Positions 28,128 through 36,073 of a stretch of DNA of 36,073 nucleotides are shown here, one piece after another. Source of the DNA: Nitrospirota bacterium (lineage in GTDB: Bacteria; Nitrospirota; Thermodesulfovibrionia; SZUA-242). Below the pieces are notes generated by a model that had not been told where the DNA came from, ran no database searches, and saw only the letters and a program-made list of their open reading frames with translations. The DNA is taken from positions 1-36,073 of the forward strand of contig QJVM01000092.1 in NCBI GenBank assembly GCA_003235715.1, read 5' to 3'. Within the stretch, counting starts at the first letter, position 1. The number at the start of each line of letters is the position of its first letter. Made by a program: the position numbers and the translations under genes.

Positions 28128-30062
28128 ATGAAGAAAAAGGAAGACCCGAAAGTTATTCACGGCGTCAGCCTCCTCTCGGAATTCGACATTCATCTCTTCC
28201 GGGAGGGCAACCATTTCAACCTGTTCGACAAGCTGGGGGCACACTTCATGGAGGTGGAGGGGGTCAAAGGGACCCTCTTTGCCGTATGGGCTCCCAATGC
28301 GGAGCGGGTCACGGTGATGGGCGGTTTCAATGACTGGCAGGCTGAAACGCACGACCTGTCCGTCCGCCTGGATCATTCCGGCATCTGGGAGGGGTTTGTT
28401 CCCTATGTCATGCCGGGAACCTCCTATAAATATCATGTCTGGTCGAAATATCAGGGGTATCGTTCGGACCGGGCTGACCCTGTAGGGTTCTTTGCGGAGC
28501 GGGCCCCGTCGACCGGTTCCGTGGTGTGGTCGCTGGACTATGAATGGAACGACCGGGACTGGATGTCCCGGCGGAAGGAACGGAACGCGCTGGAGGCTCC
28601 CTGGTCCATCTACGAAATGCATCTCGGTTCATGGCGCCGAAAACCGGAGGAGGCGAACCGATCCCTCACGTACCGGGAGATGGCCCCCTACCTCGTGGAC
28701 TACGTGAAGGAATTGGGGTTCACGCACGTGGAGTTCCTTCCGATCATGGAGCATCCCTTTTATGGGTCCTGGGGCTATCAGGTCACGGGCTACTTCGCGC
28801 CCACCAGCCGTTACGGTACGCCCCAGGATTTCATGTATCTTGTGGACCAGCTTCATCAGGCCGGCATCGGCGTGATCATGGACTGGGTTCCGTCCCACTT
28901 CCCGGGTGACGGCCACGGCCTGGCGTATTTCGACGGGACTCACCTCTACGAACACGAGGACCCACGGAAGGGATTTCATCCGGAATGGAAAAGCTACATC
29001 TTCAATTACGGCCGGAACGAGGTCCGGAATTTTTTGATCAGCAATGCCATTTTCTGGCTGGACAAGTATCACATCGATGGCCTGCGGGTGGATGCCGTCG
29101 CCTCGATGCTGTACCTCGACTATGCCCGCAGCGGCGGCGACTGGATTCCGAACGAATACGGCGGCAACGAGAACATCCCGGCCATACAGTTTCTTCGCGA
29201 CTTCAACCAGGCCGTGTACCGGGCTCACCCCGATGTCCAGACCATTGCCGAGGAATCCACGGCCTGGCCCATGGTGTCCAAGCCCACGTACGTCGGTGGG
29301 CTGGGCTTTGGCATGAAGTGGAACATGGGCTGGATGCACGACACGCTGAAGTACATGGCCCAGGACCCGGTGTTTCGGAAGTATCACCATAACCAGCTGA
29401 CCTTCAGCATCTGGTATGCGTTCTCCGAGAACTTCGTGCTTCCCTTTTCACACGACGAGGTCGTGCATGGCAAGGGATCCATGTATGGCAAGATGGCCGG
29501 CGATGAATGGCAGAAGTACGCCAACCTCCGCCTTCTCTATGGATATATGTACGGTCACCCCGGCAAGAAACTGCTGTTCATGGGATCCGAGATCGCCCAG
29601 TGGCGGGAATGGACTCACGAGGACAGCGTGGAATGGCATGCCCTCCAGGACCGCTTTCATGCCGGCGTGAAGGACTGGATGCGTGACCTGAACCGGGTTT
29701 ACCGGCAGGAAAAGGCCCTCCATGAAGTGGATTTCGAGAATGCCGGATTCGAGTGGGTGGATTGTAATGACTGGGAGGAAAGCATCATCTGCTTCATCCG
29801 GAAGAGCCGGAACGGTGACGAGCAGATCCTCGTCGCCTGCAACTTTACGCCGATCCCCCGCCCCAATTATCGGGTGGGCGTTCCTCACGGCGGATACTGG
29901 ACCGAGGTCCTGAACAGCGATGCCGATACTTATGGCGGAAGCGGCACGGGCAATATGGGCGGCCTCGAAGCCACGCCGGTGCCGTCGCACGGCCGGTATT
30001 ATTCCCTGAACCTGACGCTTCCTCCATTGGGCGTGGTTTTTCTCAGGGGAGAGAACCGTTAG
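28128..30062 (+). CDS. glgB: 1,4-alpha-glucan branching enzyme
   Basis: GlgB cuts alpha-1,4 chains and rejoins them through alpha-1,6 links, giving the branched polymer that GlgE then extends. The 644-residue product has a CBM48-like N-terminal domain (FAVWAPNAERVTVMGGFNDW, about 45-66) and a GH13 barrel with MDWVPSHF, the nucleophile Asp322 (GLRVDAVASMLY) and the acid/base Glu375 (IAEEST). The 53-residue spacing equals that of E. coli GlgB (405 and 458). PFSHDEVVHGKGS carries the third acidic residue. The ATG at 28128 is chosen because GGGGAGG ends about ten bases before it and the treS stop is just upstream. It lacks the extra N-terminal domain of long enzymes. It converges with the antiporter gene across 93 bases. 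Confidence 0.96.
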   Translation: MKKKEDPKVIHGVSLLSEFDIHLFREGNHFNLFDKLGAHFMEVEGVKGTLFAVWAPNAERVTVMGGFNDWQAETHDLSVRLDHSGIWEGFVPYVMPGTSYKYHVWSKYQGYRSDRADPVGFFAERAPSTGSVVWSLDYEWNDRDWMSRRKERNALEAPWSIYEMHLGSWRRKPEEANRSLTYREMAPYLVDYVKELGFTHVEFLPIMEHPFYGSWGYQVTGYFAPTSRYGTPQDFMYLVDQLHQAGIGVIMDWVPSHFPGDGHGLAYFDGTHLYEHEDPRKGFHPEWKSYIFNYGRNEVRNFLISNAIFWLDKYHIDGLRVDAVASMLYLDYARSGGDWIPNEYGGNENIPAIQFLRDFNQAVYRAHPDVQTIAEESTAWPMVSKPTYVGGLGFGMKWNMGWMHDTLKYMAQDPVFRKYHHNQLTFSIWYAFSENFVLPFSHDEVVHGKGSMYGKMAGDEWQKYANLRLLYGYMYGHPGKKLLFMGSEIAQWREWTHEDSVEWHALQDRFHAGVKDWMRDLNRVYRQEKALHEVDFENAGFEWVDCNDWEESIICFIRKSRNGDEQILVACNFTPIPRPNYRVGVPHGGYWTEVLNSDADTYGGSGTGNMGGLEATPVPSHGRYYSLNLTLPPLGVVFLRGENR

Positions 30063-30155
30063 ATCCTGCAGACCGCTGTTCCCGGGTTCCATGGCAGTCG
30101 TACGGGCCGGAACGATGGTGCGCAAGCCGCCGCTTCGCGTTCTGATTTTGGAAAG

Positions 30156-32015
30156 CTACGAGGCCTCGGGGTGCCGTGAGGAATCCGGCTTGACGTCCTC
30201 TTGCGGTTTGGGGCGTGGTGTGCAGCTGGGAGCCACGAAGGAAACGAGCGTATCGCCGGGTTCGGCCGGCATCAGGGCCATGTCGTGCGTCTTGAGGATG
30301 ACCCGGCCGTCCTCTTTCAGGAGGATCACTTCCATGACCCCCTCGGAACGTTCCTCGATATACGAGTCGTACGTATACTCGTCGGTGAACCGCGTCTTCT
30401 GAAAGACCCAGCCCCGGTAATGCCGACTCTGCAGTTCCTCGTAGGGAACCTCCTCGTCAAAGGCCTCGACCCCGCGAAGGGTATTGGGCAGGCCCCGGGA
30501 ACTTCTCTCGTCTTCGCCGAATATGGGAAGCTGGTAAACGCGGGCGCGGCCGAGATCCCCGGCAAAATGAGTGCAGACCAGGGCATTGTAGGCATCGTTC
30601 GAAGTGGCGGCGAGAAGATAGCCAAATTCGTTCCACTCCATGCTCTCCTCGGTCCGTTCCGAAAGGACCTCTCCAAAATAGACGCGGAGCCCTGAAAGGC
30701 GGGCGGACCTCAGGCGGTGCCACGAGGTGTCGGCCACCATGACCGGAACGCCGAGCCCGTTGAGCACGCCGGCCAGTTCGTTGGTCCACGGCGACCCTCC
30801 CACAAAGAGAACGCCGTTTCGTTCACGGAACGAAAGCCCGAGGCGATTCGAAAGGGTGCCGATGCTGAGGCCGTGAACCGTGACGGTCAGAAGGATGAGC
30901 CCGAAGACCAGGGGCGTAAGCAGCGCCGCATCCGGGTATCCCAGCCCTTCCAGCTTTATCCCGAAGAGCCCCGCCACGGCCGCGGCCACGATGCCGCGCG
31001 GGGCAATCCAGCCCAGGAGAACACGCTCCTGAATCTCGACGTCCGAGCCCAAAGTCGCGAACAGGATGGTGAGCGGGCGCACGATCAGAAGCAGGACCAC
31101 GAGCAAAAGAGTCCCCCTCAGCTCCAGCCGGGCAAGAACCGTCGGGTCCAGATCCGCGGACAGCAGGATGAAGATGCCTGACACCAGGAGTATGGTCAGG
31201 TATTCCTTGAACCGGCGCAGTTCGCCGATGCTCGGAAGGGCCATGTTCCCGACCGTGACCCCCATGACCGTGGCTGCAATCAGGCCCGCCTCCCGGAACA
31301 GCAGGTTGGACACGGAATACACCGCAAGGACCGAGGCCAGAAGGAGGGGCGGCTTCAGGTATTCAGGGACGTGTCCCTTCCGGAAGAGGATGCTCACCCC
31401 ATATCCGGTGGCCGCCCCGAGAACCAGTGCCGAGGTCACGGCCGCGGCCAGGGAGAGAAAGAGCACCTGCGGGGGCAACCCTCCAGCGCGGTACAACAGG
31501 TACTCATAGACCAGAACCGCAAGGACCGCGCCGATGGGATCGTTCACGATCCCTTCCCACTTGAGATAGGATGCGGGTTTCCGCTTCAGTCGCGCGTGCT
31601 TGAGAATGGGCATGATGACGGTGGGGCCAGTCACCACGATGATGGCTCCGAAGAGCAGGGATATGGGCCAGGAAAGCCCGCCGATGTACCGGGTGGCCAG
31701 GGTTCCGAGGGTCCACGCAATGGGGACCCCCGGGAAGATTAAACGCCGAATCCCCCGGGATGCGGACCGGAACTCGGCGAGCTTGAGGTTCAGGCCTCCC
31801 TCGAAAAGGATGACGGCCACGAAGAGCCCGATGAGGGGTTGAAGGATGTTTCCGAAATCGCGGGACGGATGCACGAGGCCCAGTACCGGCCCGGCCAGGA
31901 ACCCGCCGAGCATGAGAAAGATAATGGCGGGGACGCGCAGTTTCCAGGCGATCCACTGGGCCATGGCTCCGAGCACGGCCACCAGGACCAGGATATGACT
32001 TATGGCCGGTTCCAT
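30156..32015 (-). CDS. CPA1-family cation:proton antiporter with nucleotide-binding-like tail
   Basis: The 619-residue membrane protein exchanges Na+ or K+ for H+. Residues 1-400 hold about twelve membrane segments. The transport core shows VILFEGGLNLKL, VVTGPTVIMPIL and GIVNDPIGAVLAVL, where the ND pair is the CPA1 ion-binding motif. After about residue 410 comes a soluble tail with VLFVGGSPWTNELAGVLNGLGVPVMVAD, a Rossmann-like fold close to TrkA-N, followed by a C-terminal domain like TrkA-C (VILLKEDGRVILKTHDM). The Gly motif (VGGSPW) is not the usual GxGxxG, so nucleotide binding is uncertain. The glycosidase gene lies 141 bases upstream on the same strand. Na+ versus K+ preference cannot be read from sequence. 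Confidence 0.88.
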   Translation of the reverse strand: MEPAISHILVLVAVLGAMAQWIAWKLRVPAIIFLMLGGFLAGPVLGLVHPSRDFGNILQPLIGLFVAVILFEGGLNLKLAEFRSASRGIRRLIFPGVPIAWTLGTLATRYIGGLSWPISLLFGAIIVVTGPTVIMPILKHARLKRKPASYLKWEGIVNDPIGAVLAVLVYEYLLYRAGGLPPQVLFLSLAAAVTSALVLGAATGYGVSILFRKGHVPEYLKPPLLLASVLAVYSVSNLLFREAGLIAATVMGVTVGNMALPSIGELRRFKEYLTILLVSGIFILLSADLDPTVLARLELRGTLLLVVLLLIVRPLTILFATLGSDVEIQERVLLGWIAPRGIVAAAVAGLFGIKLEGLGYPDAALLTPLVFGLILLTVTVHGLSIGTLSNRLGLSFRERNGVLFVGGSPWTNELAGVLNGLGVPVMVADTSWHRLRSARLSGLRVYFGEVLSERTEESMEWNEFGYLLAATSNDAYNALVCTHFAGDLGRARVYQLPIFGEDERSSRGLPNTLRGVEAFDEEVPYEELQSRHYRGWVFQKTRFTDEYTYDSYIEERSEGVMEVILLKEDGRVILKTHDMALMPAEPGDTLVSFVAPSCTPRPKPQEDVKPDSSRHPEAS

Positions 32016-32035
32016 GATTTAACGAGTTCCCTCAA

Positions 32036-32101
32036 GGCATCCGAGTTTTCCCCGGGGCATCGACGCCATCCTATCACGTCTCCCATGGCTTGGCATCCGA
32101 G
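32036..32101. repeat. Pair of 10-bp direct repeats upstream of the antiporter gene
   Basis: GGCATCCGAG occurs at 32036-32045 and again at 32092-32101, 56 bases apart, in the gap between the antiporter and glycosidase genes. The two copies could be regulator sites, but two 10-bp words this close may be chance in GC-rich DNA. Confidence 0.3.
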
Positions 32102-32156
32102 AAGGGGGCCGGGTATCAAAACAGTCCGTTCACGGATAGCCACTGGCGGTGGGCCG

Positions 32157-33356
32157 TCAGAACAGGGGCCTTCGCTGTTCCAGGGAGTGGGTGGCCAGGA
32201 TGAACATCGCCGCGTTCCATGACTGGCCCTTCATGCCGCGAGGGACTCCGGTCTTTCCGTGAAACCATTCGTGGAACCCCCACCCGTTCACCCGGTTTGC
32301 CTCGGCACAGCGAACCAGTTCGTGGAGGGCGAGGTTGTAATTCTTCAGTCTGCCCAGGAGAAGAACCCAGAAACACCCGATGAAGGGCCACGCCCCGCCG
32401 TTGTGATACTGGTAGGGGAGGTTCTGCAGATGCCGTTCCATGTAAAGCCTCCAGAGTGGGCTGTTCCTTCGGATGGGACGGTGAACGGCGCGGGCCGGAA
32501 AGGGCCGGCTCACGCCCATCCGGAGAAACTGTTCCACGCATCGCTCCGTCTCGGAGGCGGGCAGCACGCCAGAGAGCAGGGCGAGGATATTGCCAAAGGT
32601 GTCCACCTCCGGCCCCCAGAACGAGAAATTCACAAAGCTCAGGAAGAGGTCCGCTGGGTCTGAACCCTTCTTCACATAATGAACCAGCAGGCGGACGCGC
32701 CGGTTCTCCGGGACATCCTGGTGGTAGGGCCGGAAGATCTGCAGGAAATGCCTGCGCGTTCTTCGTGCATGAGGAAGGCTGAACAGGGCCTTGACTCTGA
32801 GCCAGAGGGCATTGCTGTACAGCACGAACCCCGAACGGGGCATGATATCGGCCCAGTCGCTGGCCTCGTTCTGCTGAAGAAGGAAGAGTCCCTGGTGTTC
32901 CTGGCAGAGAAGCCAGTTCAGCGCCTGCTGAACTTCCTCCCGAAGTCTTTCCATGAGCCCCTCTTCAGGGCAATGCCGGTTGAAGAACTCGACGGCGATG
33001 AGCCACCAGAGCGTGGCATCGATACATCCGGCGTACCAGAAATCCACTTCGCCCTGTTCGGGCTTGATGAATTTTGGAATCTGGCCGTTCACGGCCTGGT
33101 GCTGTCCCAGGGCGATGAGACTGCGGCGGGCGATTCGCCGGAGGTCCCGGTCTCCGGATACGACCATCCCCAGAGAACATATGGCGGCATCCCGTCCGAA
33201 GATGCTCGCGTAGTTCCTATCCGTGGCTTTCTTCGATGGGGAGCAGGCAATGATGCCCGAAGCCTTGGAGTTTAACTTGAGCAGGGCCAGTGAACGTTCA
33301 TAGCATTCCGAAACGACCGGGTGCTGTTGCGGGGAAGTTCCGGAACGTCCTGTCAT
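32157..33356 (-). CDS. (alpha/alpha)6-barrel glycosidase, GH100/debranching-like
   Basis: The 399-residue protein matches the inverting (alpha/alpha)6-barrel glycosidases related to GH63, GH100 neutral invertases and glycogen-debranching amylo-glucosidases. Landmarks are YASIFGRDAAICSLGM (49-64), ASDWADIMPRSGFVLYSNALW (165-185 region, likely acid Asp167 or Asp170), YQYHNGGAWPFIGCFWV (315-331) and GFHEWFHG (360-367, likely base Glu363), with GMKGQSWNAAMF at the end. I cannot decide between sucrose, trehalose, or glucan as substrate. The nearby glgE/treS/glgB genes favour an alpha-glucoside role. No signal peptide is seen, so it is cytoplasmic. The ATG at 33356 gives a sensible N-terminus. Confidence 0.72.
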   Translation of the reverse strand: MTGRSGTSPQQHPVVSECYERSLALLKLNSKASGIIACSPSKKATDRNYASIFGRDAAICSLGMVVSGDRDLRRIARRSLIALGQHQAVNGQIPKFIKPEQGEVDFWYAGCIDATLWWLIAVEFFNRHCPEEGLMERLREEVQQALNWLLCQEHQGLFLLQQNEASDWADIMPRSGFVLYSNALWLRVKALFSLPHARRTRRHFLQIFRPYHQDVPENRRVRLLVHYVKKGSDPADLFLSFVNFSFWGPEVDTFGNILALLSGVLPASETERCVEQFLRMGVSRPFPARAVHRPIRRNSPLWRLYMERHLQNLPYQYHNGGAWPFIGCFWVLLLGRLKNYNLALHELVRCAEANRVNGWGFHEWFHGKTGVPRGMKGQSWNAAMFILATHSLEQRRPLF

Positions 33357-33709
33357 TGGAATGAAACCACTGCGCTTACACGCAGGGCGTGAGAGGCCTT
33401 CCGGAGAACCCGGCCTCGGCGCTCTACTGTGAAGAGAACCTCCCGCGACGGACGGGCACTCCGGTGAAAGAGAGGGTCATGCCTCATGATGGATGGACTT
33501 GGAGAAGAGCTCACGGTGTCGGGTCATGAGTATCTTCAGAACTGGAGTCAGCTTATCAGAAGCGGGTGTCGCTGACAAAAATCTGAACCCGAAAGGCCTA
33601 CCGGTACCGGGGTCTTGTTTCGTTGATGGGCGTGGAGTAGGCTTGACGGTATACGCGCTGGTTATTGCGCGACCGTGACCCGGGTGTGTACAGCGGCGGT
33701 GGATCAAAT
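33357..33709. other. Divergent gap between the glycosidase and MFS genes
   Basis: This 353-base gap separates divergent genes. Short reading frames exist on both strands (for example 33493-33678 plus and 33477-33707 minus), but none has a ribosome-binding site or a recognisable motif. TTGACG at about 33640 is a -35-like box without a -10 at the right distance, and CGCGCTGGTTATTGCGCG (about 33655) is a small hairpin. I see no RNA gene. Confidence 0.5.
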
Positions 33710-34981
33710 ATGTTTCGGACCTTTCTTGTCATTCCCTCACTTCTTGCCGGTCTCGGCCTGATCCTGGTCGGAAACGGCTTGCTCGGGACCCTGCTTGCGG
33801 TTCGGGCCACGGCCGAAGGCGTATCCCCAACAGGTATCGGCGCCTTCATGGCCCTTTACTTCGCGGGGTTTGCGTGCGGCACCTTATGGGTGCCGCCCCT
33901 GGTCCGGCGGATCCGGTACATCCGCACGTTTTCCCTCATGGGTGCCGTGATCTGCTGTGCGGCCCTGCTGCATGGGCTCTGGCCCAACATGGTTTTCTGG
34001 GGGATGCTCAGGTTCGCCTCAGGTTTCTGCATGGTGGGCATCTACACCGTGATCGAGAGCTGGCTGAACGTTCTGGCCACGGACGAGACCCGATCGACCT
34101 ACTATTCGGCCTATATGTTCGTGTGTCTCTTTGCCCTGGGAATAGGACAGTTCTTCGTGGCTCTGGACGACGGGATCGGTCTGACCGCATTTCTCATGAT
34201 CGGCTTCTTTGTTTCAGCAGGCCTCATCCCTGTGGGATTGACCCGCGTTGCAGAGCCTGTGCTTGGGCCCATGAGGAGTTCCGGTTTCCAGGAAATCTTC
34301 AGAAAGGCCCCGCTTGGCGTGGCCGGGTGCACGGTTTCCGGAATTGCCGGAGGGGCCTTCTGGGGAGTGGGTCCGTCCTTTGTGAAATCCGTGGCTCCGG
34401 TGGAGGCCGTGGCCTGGTTCATGGGTGCGGCGGTATTCGGGGGCCTCTTCTTTCAATGGCCCACCGGATGGCTGGCTGCCCGTTTCGATCGCCGTCAGGT
34501 ACTGGCCCTGTTGAGCGGATCGGCGGCCTGTATGGCGGCCGTGTTTATGTTTCTTCCGGTCAATGCGGGCCCTGTCCTGGCGATGGCCTCTCTTGTCTTC
34601 GGGGCTCTGCTCTTTTCCCTGTACCCTGTAAGCGTGTCGATCACCAACGACCGGATTTCCCCGGATGAGGCCCTCGAGGCGGCCCGTGGCCTGCTTCTCA
34701 TGAACGGCATCGGAGCCGCCGCAGGGCCCCTGGCCGGCGGGATCATCATGGACCTTCTTGGAAACCGGGGACTGTTCGTTTTTTTCGCCGTCATCTTCCT
34801 CCCCCTCGCGGTTTACTCAGCCTACCGTCTGAGAATTCCGCTTCCGCGGCCTGCTGAGGAACAGACGCCGTTTGCACCGCTCACTCGGACGGCGGCCGTG
34901 GTTCTGGACATGCACCCGGGGGTCGAGACCACGGAGGAACAGGCGGCCATACATACGCCCGACGATCGGGGACCGACATGA
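33710..34981 (+). CDS. Major facilitator superfamily transporter
   Basis: The 423-residue protein has twelve hydrophobic segments in two halves joined by a hydrophilic loop near residue 190. The first segment, LLAGLGLILVGNGLLGTLLAV, is followed by a loop resembling the MFS motif-A region (WVPPLVRRIRYIRTF). YTVIESWLNVLATDETRSTYYSAYM is typical of the YcaD-like drug/sugar-efflux branch of DHA1 transporters. The ATG at 33710 is chosen because it begins directly at the first membrane segment and has GGTGG a few bases upstream; an earlier GTG at 33665 would add 15 polar residues. About 40 polar residues follow the last helix. Substrate unknown. It converges with the patatin gene across 24 bases. 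Confidence 0.85.
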   Translation: MFRTFLVIPSLLAGLGLILVGNGLLGTLLAVRATAEGVSPTGIGAFMALYFAGFACGTLWVPPLVRRIRYIRTFSLMGAVICCAALLHGLWPNMVFWGMLRFASGFCMVGIYTVIESWLNVLATDETRSTYYSAYMFVCLFALGIGQFFVALDDGIGLTAFLMIGFFVSAGLIPVGLTRVAEPVLGPMRSSGFQEIFRKAPLGVAGCTVSGIAGGAFWGVGPSFVKSVAPVEAVAWFMGAAVFGGLFFQWPTGWLAARFDRRQVLALLSGSAACMAAVFMFLPVNAGPVLAMASLVFGALLFSLYPVSVSITNDRISPDEALEAARGLLLMNGIGAAAGPLAGGIIMDLLGNRGLFVFFAVIFLPLAVYSAYRLRIPLPRPAEEQTPFAPLTRTAAVVLDMHPGVETTEEQAAIHTPDDRGPT

Positions 34982-35005
34982 TGCTGGTTTCCCCCGGGAT
35001 TATTT

Positions 35006-35977
35006 TCATACCGCTTTCAGACGGCTCACGAGTTTCTTCATCTTGTCTGCGCCTTCCCCCCGCAGGTACATGTCCGCCAGGTTCATGAGCGCATTGAGGT
35101 TCGTTTCGTCCGCGTTGTCCATGTCGTCATAGGCGGTCGTCAATTCGGTCTGGAAGCGGAAGTATCCGCTCTCGGGGATCATCTGGCGGGCAATGTAATC
35201 CACCGCATCGCCCGCGCCGTCAAAGAGCACGTCGATGATCGGGATGGCCCACTCAAGGGCGCCCCATTCGAGGGCATCCTTGATCTCGATGGGCCTGACT
35301 GTGGCGCCGGTTCCAAAGGACGCCACGACAAACTCGGCCAACGGGGCCCGTTCCGCTTCAGGCTTGTCCCGCTGGACCTTGAGTCCTTCCGCAATCGCAC
35401 ACCCCGTGGGATTATTGGCGACCACGCCGCCGTCGATCATGGGAGCCTTCCTTCTGCCGAGCGTCAGCACGTGTGCGGGAAAAAACGTCGGGGCGGCCGA
35501 GGAACAGGTGCAGACCTCCCAGATCTTCAGACTCTGGTAGGCCGCCTTGGTGTTCTTGAAGACGATGGCTTCGCGGGTGAGGGTGTTGTACGAGGTGACG
35601 AGGGTCGGCTTGATGGCGAGCTTGCCGAAGGAGGCTTCCTTGAAGACTCGTTTCAGCACCTTCTGGAGACCGTCAGGGGAATACTTGGGCGCACTGACGC
35701 CCTCTCTGAAGGTCCGGCGGACCCTGCTCCACAACCGTGAGGCCGTGCCGGGAAAAACGTCGCGGCCACGCTTAACATACATGTCCACGATCTCCTCGGC
35801 CGGGATCCCGTGGGAGACCCCGCAGGCCAGGATGCTTCCGGTGGAGGTTCCGGCCACCAGGTCAAAGTGTTGCCTGAGAGGAGCCCCCAGCTGTTTCTCG
35901 AGTTCCGTAAGCCACACCGCGGTCATGAGACCCCTGATACCGCCTCCGTCCAGTGAAAGAATCCGGTAAGTAGCCAT
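35006..35977 (-). CDS. Patatin-like phospholipase
   Basis: This 323-residue protein is a lipid acyl hydrolase with a Ser/Asp dyad. DGGGIRG (10-16) forms the oxyanion loop, GTSTG (43-47) holds nucleophile Ser45, and MIDGGVVANNP holds Asp182. SCAAPTFFP-like sequence (SSAAPTFFPAHV, 159-170) is also typical. No signal peptide or membrane segment is seen, so it is likely cytoplasmic. The start is firm: AAAGGAGG lies about seven bases before the ATG. Patatin domains also serve as effectors in CBASS defence (CapV), but no cyclase gene is nearby, so a housekeeping lipid role is the default reading. The C-terminal 60 residues are helical and unassigned. Confidence 0.92.
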   Translation of the reverse strand: MATYRILSLDGGGIRGLMTAVWLTELEKQLGAPLRQHFDLVAGTSTGSILACGVSHGIPAEEIVDMYVKRGRDVFPGTASRLWSRVRRTFREGVSAPKYSPDGLQKVLKRVFKEASFGKLAIKPTLVTSYNTLTREAIVFKNTKAAYQSLKIWEVCTCSSAAPTFFPAHVLTLGRRKAPMIDGGVVANNPTGCAIAEGLKVQRDKPEAERAPLAEFVVASFGTGATVRPIEIKDALEWGALEWAIPIIDVLFDGAGDAVDYIARQMIPESGYFRFQTELTTAYDDMDNADETNLNALMNLADMYLRGEGADKMKKLVSRLKAV

Positions 35978-36009
35978 TTGTCATCCTCCTTTCCAAGCCC
36001 CATGCCGGG

Positions 36010-36037
36010 AATCTATGTCGGGTCGCCCGCCTCCCAA
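36010..36037 (-). promoter_or_regulatory. Possible promoter of the patatin gene
   Basis: On the minus strand TTGGGA (36032-36037) and TAGATT (36010-36015) are 16 bases apart, each with four of six matches to the consensus. The start would lie about 30 bases before the ATG. This is a weak candidate only. Confidence 0.3.
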
Positions 36038-36073
36038 ACGATTTCACGCACGTGTCCAGAGTAGCAAAAGGTC

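Noticed and set aside
35006-35977. Patatin gene as a CapV effector of a CBASS defence system
   Set aside because: No cyclic-nucleotide synthase or ancillary CBASS gene lies in the window; the neighbour is an MFS transporter. The region beyond 36073 is unseen.

Overview
This window reads as chromosomal DNA of a GC-rich Gram-negative bacterium. It encodes a large outer-membrane barrel protein ending in Phe, secreted proteins with signal peptides, a very heme-rich c-type cytochrome and an electron-bifurcating transhydrogenase of the Nfn type. Together these suggest an anaerobic or facultative, metal-respiring or syntrophic lifestyle, for example Desulfobacterota or a neighbouring phylum. That placement is inference; there is no 16S or other marker gene here. 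No tRNA, rRNA, CRISPR array, transposase or phage gene was seen.

Region 1 (1-8190, + strand) is a redox/envelope block: the 3' end of a cytochrome gene built from 46-residue repeats with two CxxCH motifs each, a small secreted beta-domain protein, nfnA and nfnB overlapping by ATGA, and a 966-residue protein combining the same beta domain with two SPOR-like domains, TPR and an outer-membrane barrel. Region 2 (8306-11673, - strand) holds ftsH, a DUF4197 lipoprotein-like or periplasmic protein and tag (3-methyladenine glycosylase). Region 3 (12092-16640, + strand) is a tight four-gene run, polX, DUF72, an RNase Z-like metallo-beta-lactamase protein and rtcA, followed by an MscS channel (16903-17805).

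Region 4 (17920-22306) is an Anbu-type module: a zinc-ribbon metallopeptidase, the proteasome-like Anbu peptidase on the opposite strand with overlapping stop codons, and, divergent from Anbu, a circularly permuted ATP-grasp protein followed by an alpha-E protein. This resembles the predicted peptide-ligation/peptidase systems described by comparative genomics, but without the usual transglutaminase-like gene. Region 5 (22663-33356) is alpha-glucan and trehalose metabolism: glgE, a treS-maltokinase fusion, glgB and, on the other strand, a CPA1 antiporter and an (alpha/alpha)6 glycosidase. TreS turns trehalose into maltose, the fused kinase makes maltose-1-phosphate, GlgE polymerises it and GlgB branches it. 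With MscS and the antiporter this gives much of the window an osmotic-stress flavour. Region 6 (33710-35977) has an MFS transporter converging with a patatin-like phospholipase.

The three most unusual items are the repeat cytochrome/Nfn/barrel block, the four-gene nucleic-acid end-processing run, and the Anbu module with its convergent zinc peptidase. All functional statements rest on motif recognition by eye; no search or structure prediction was run.
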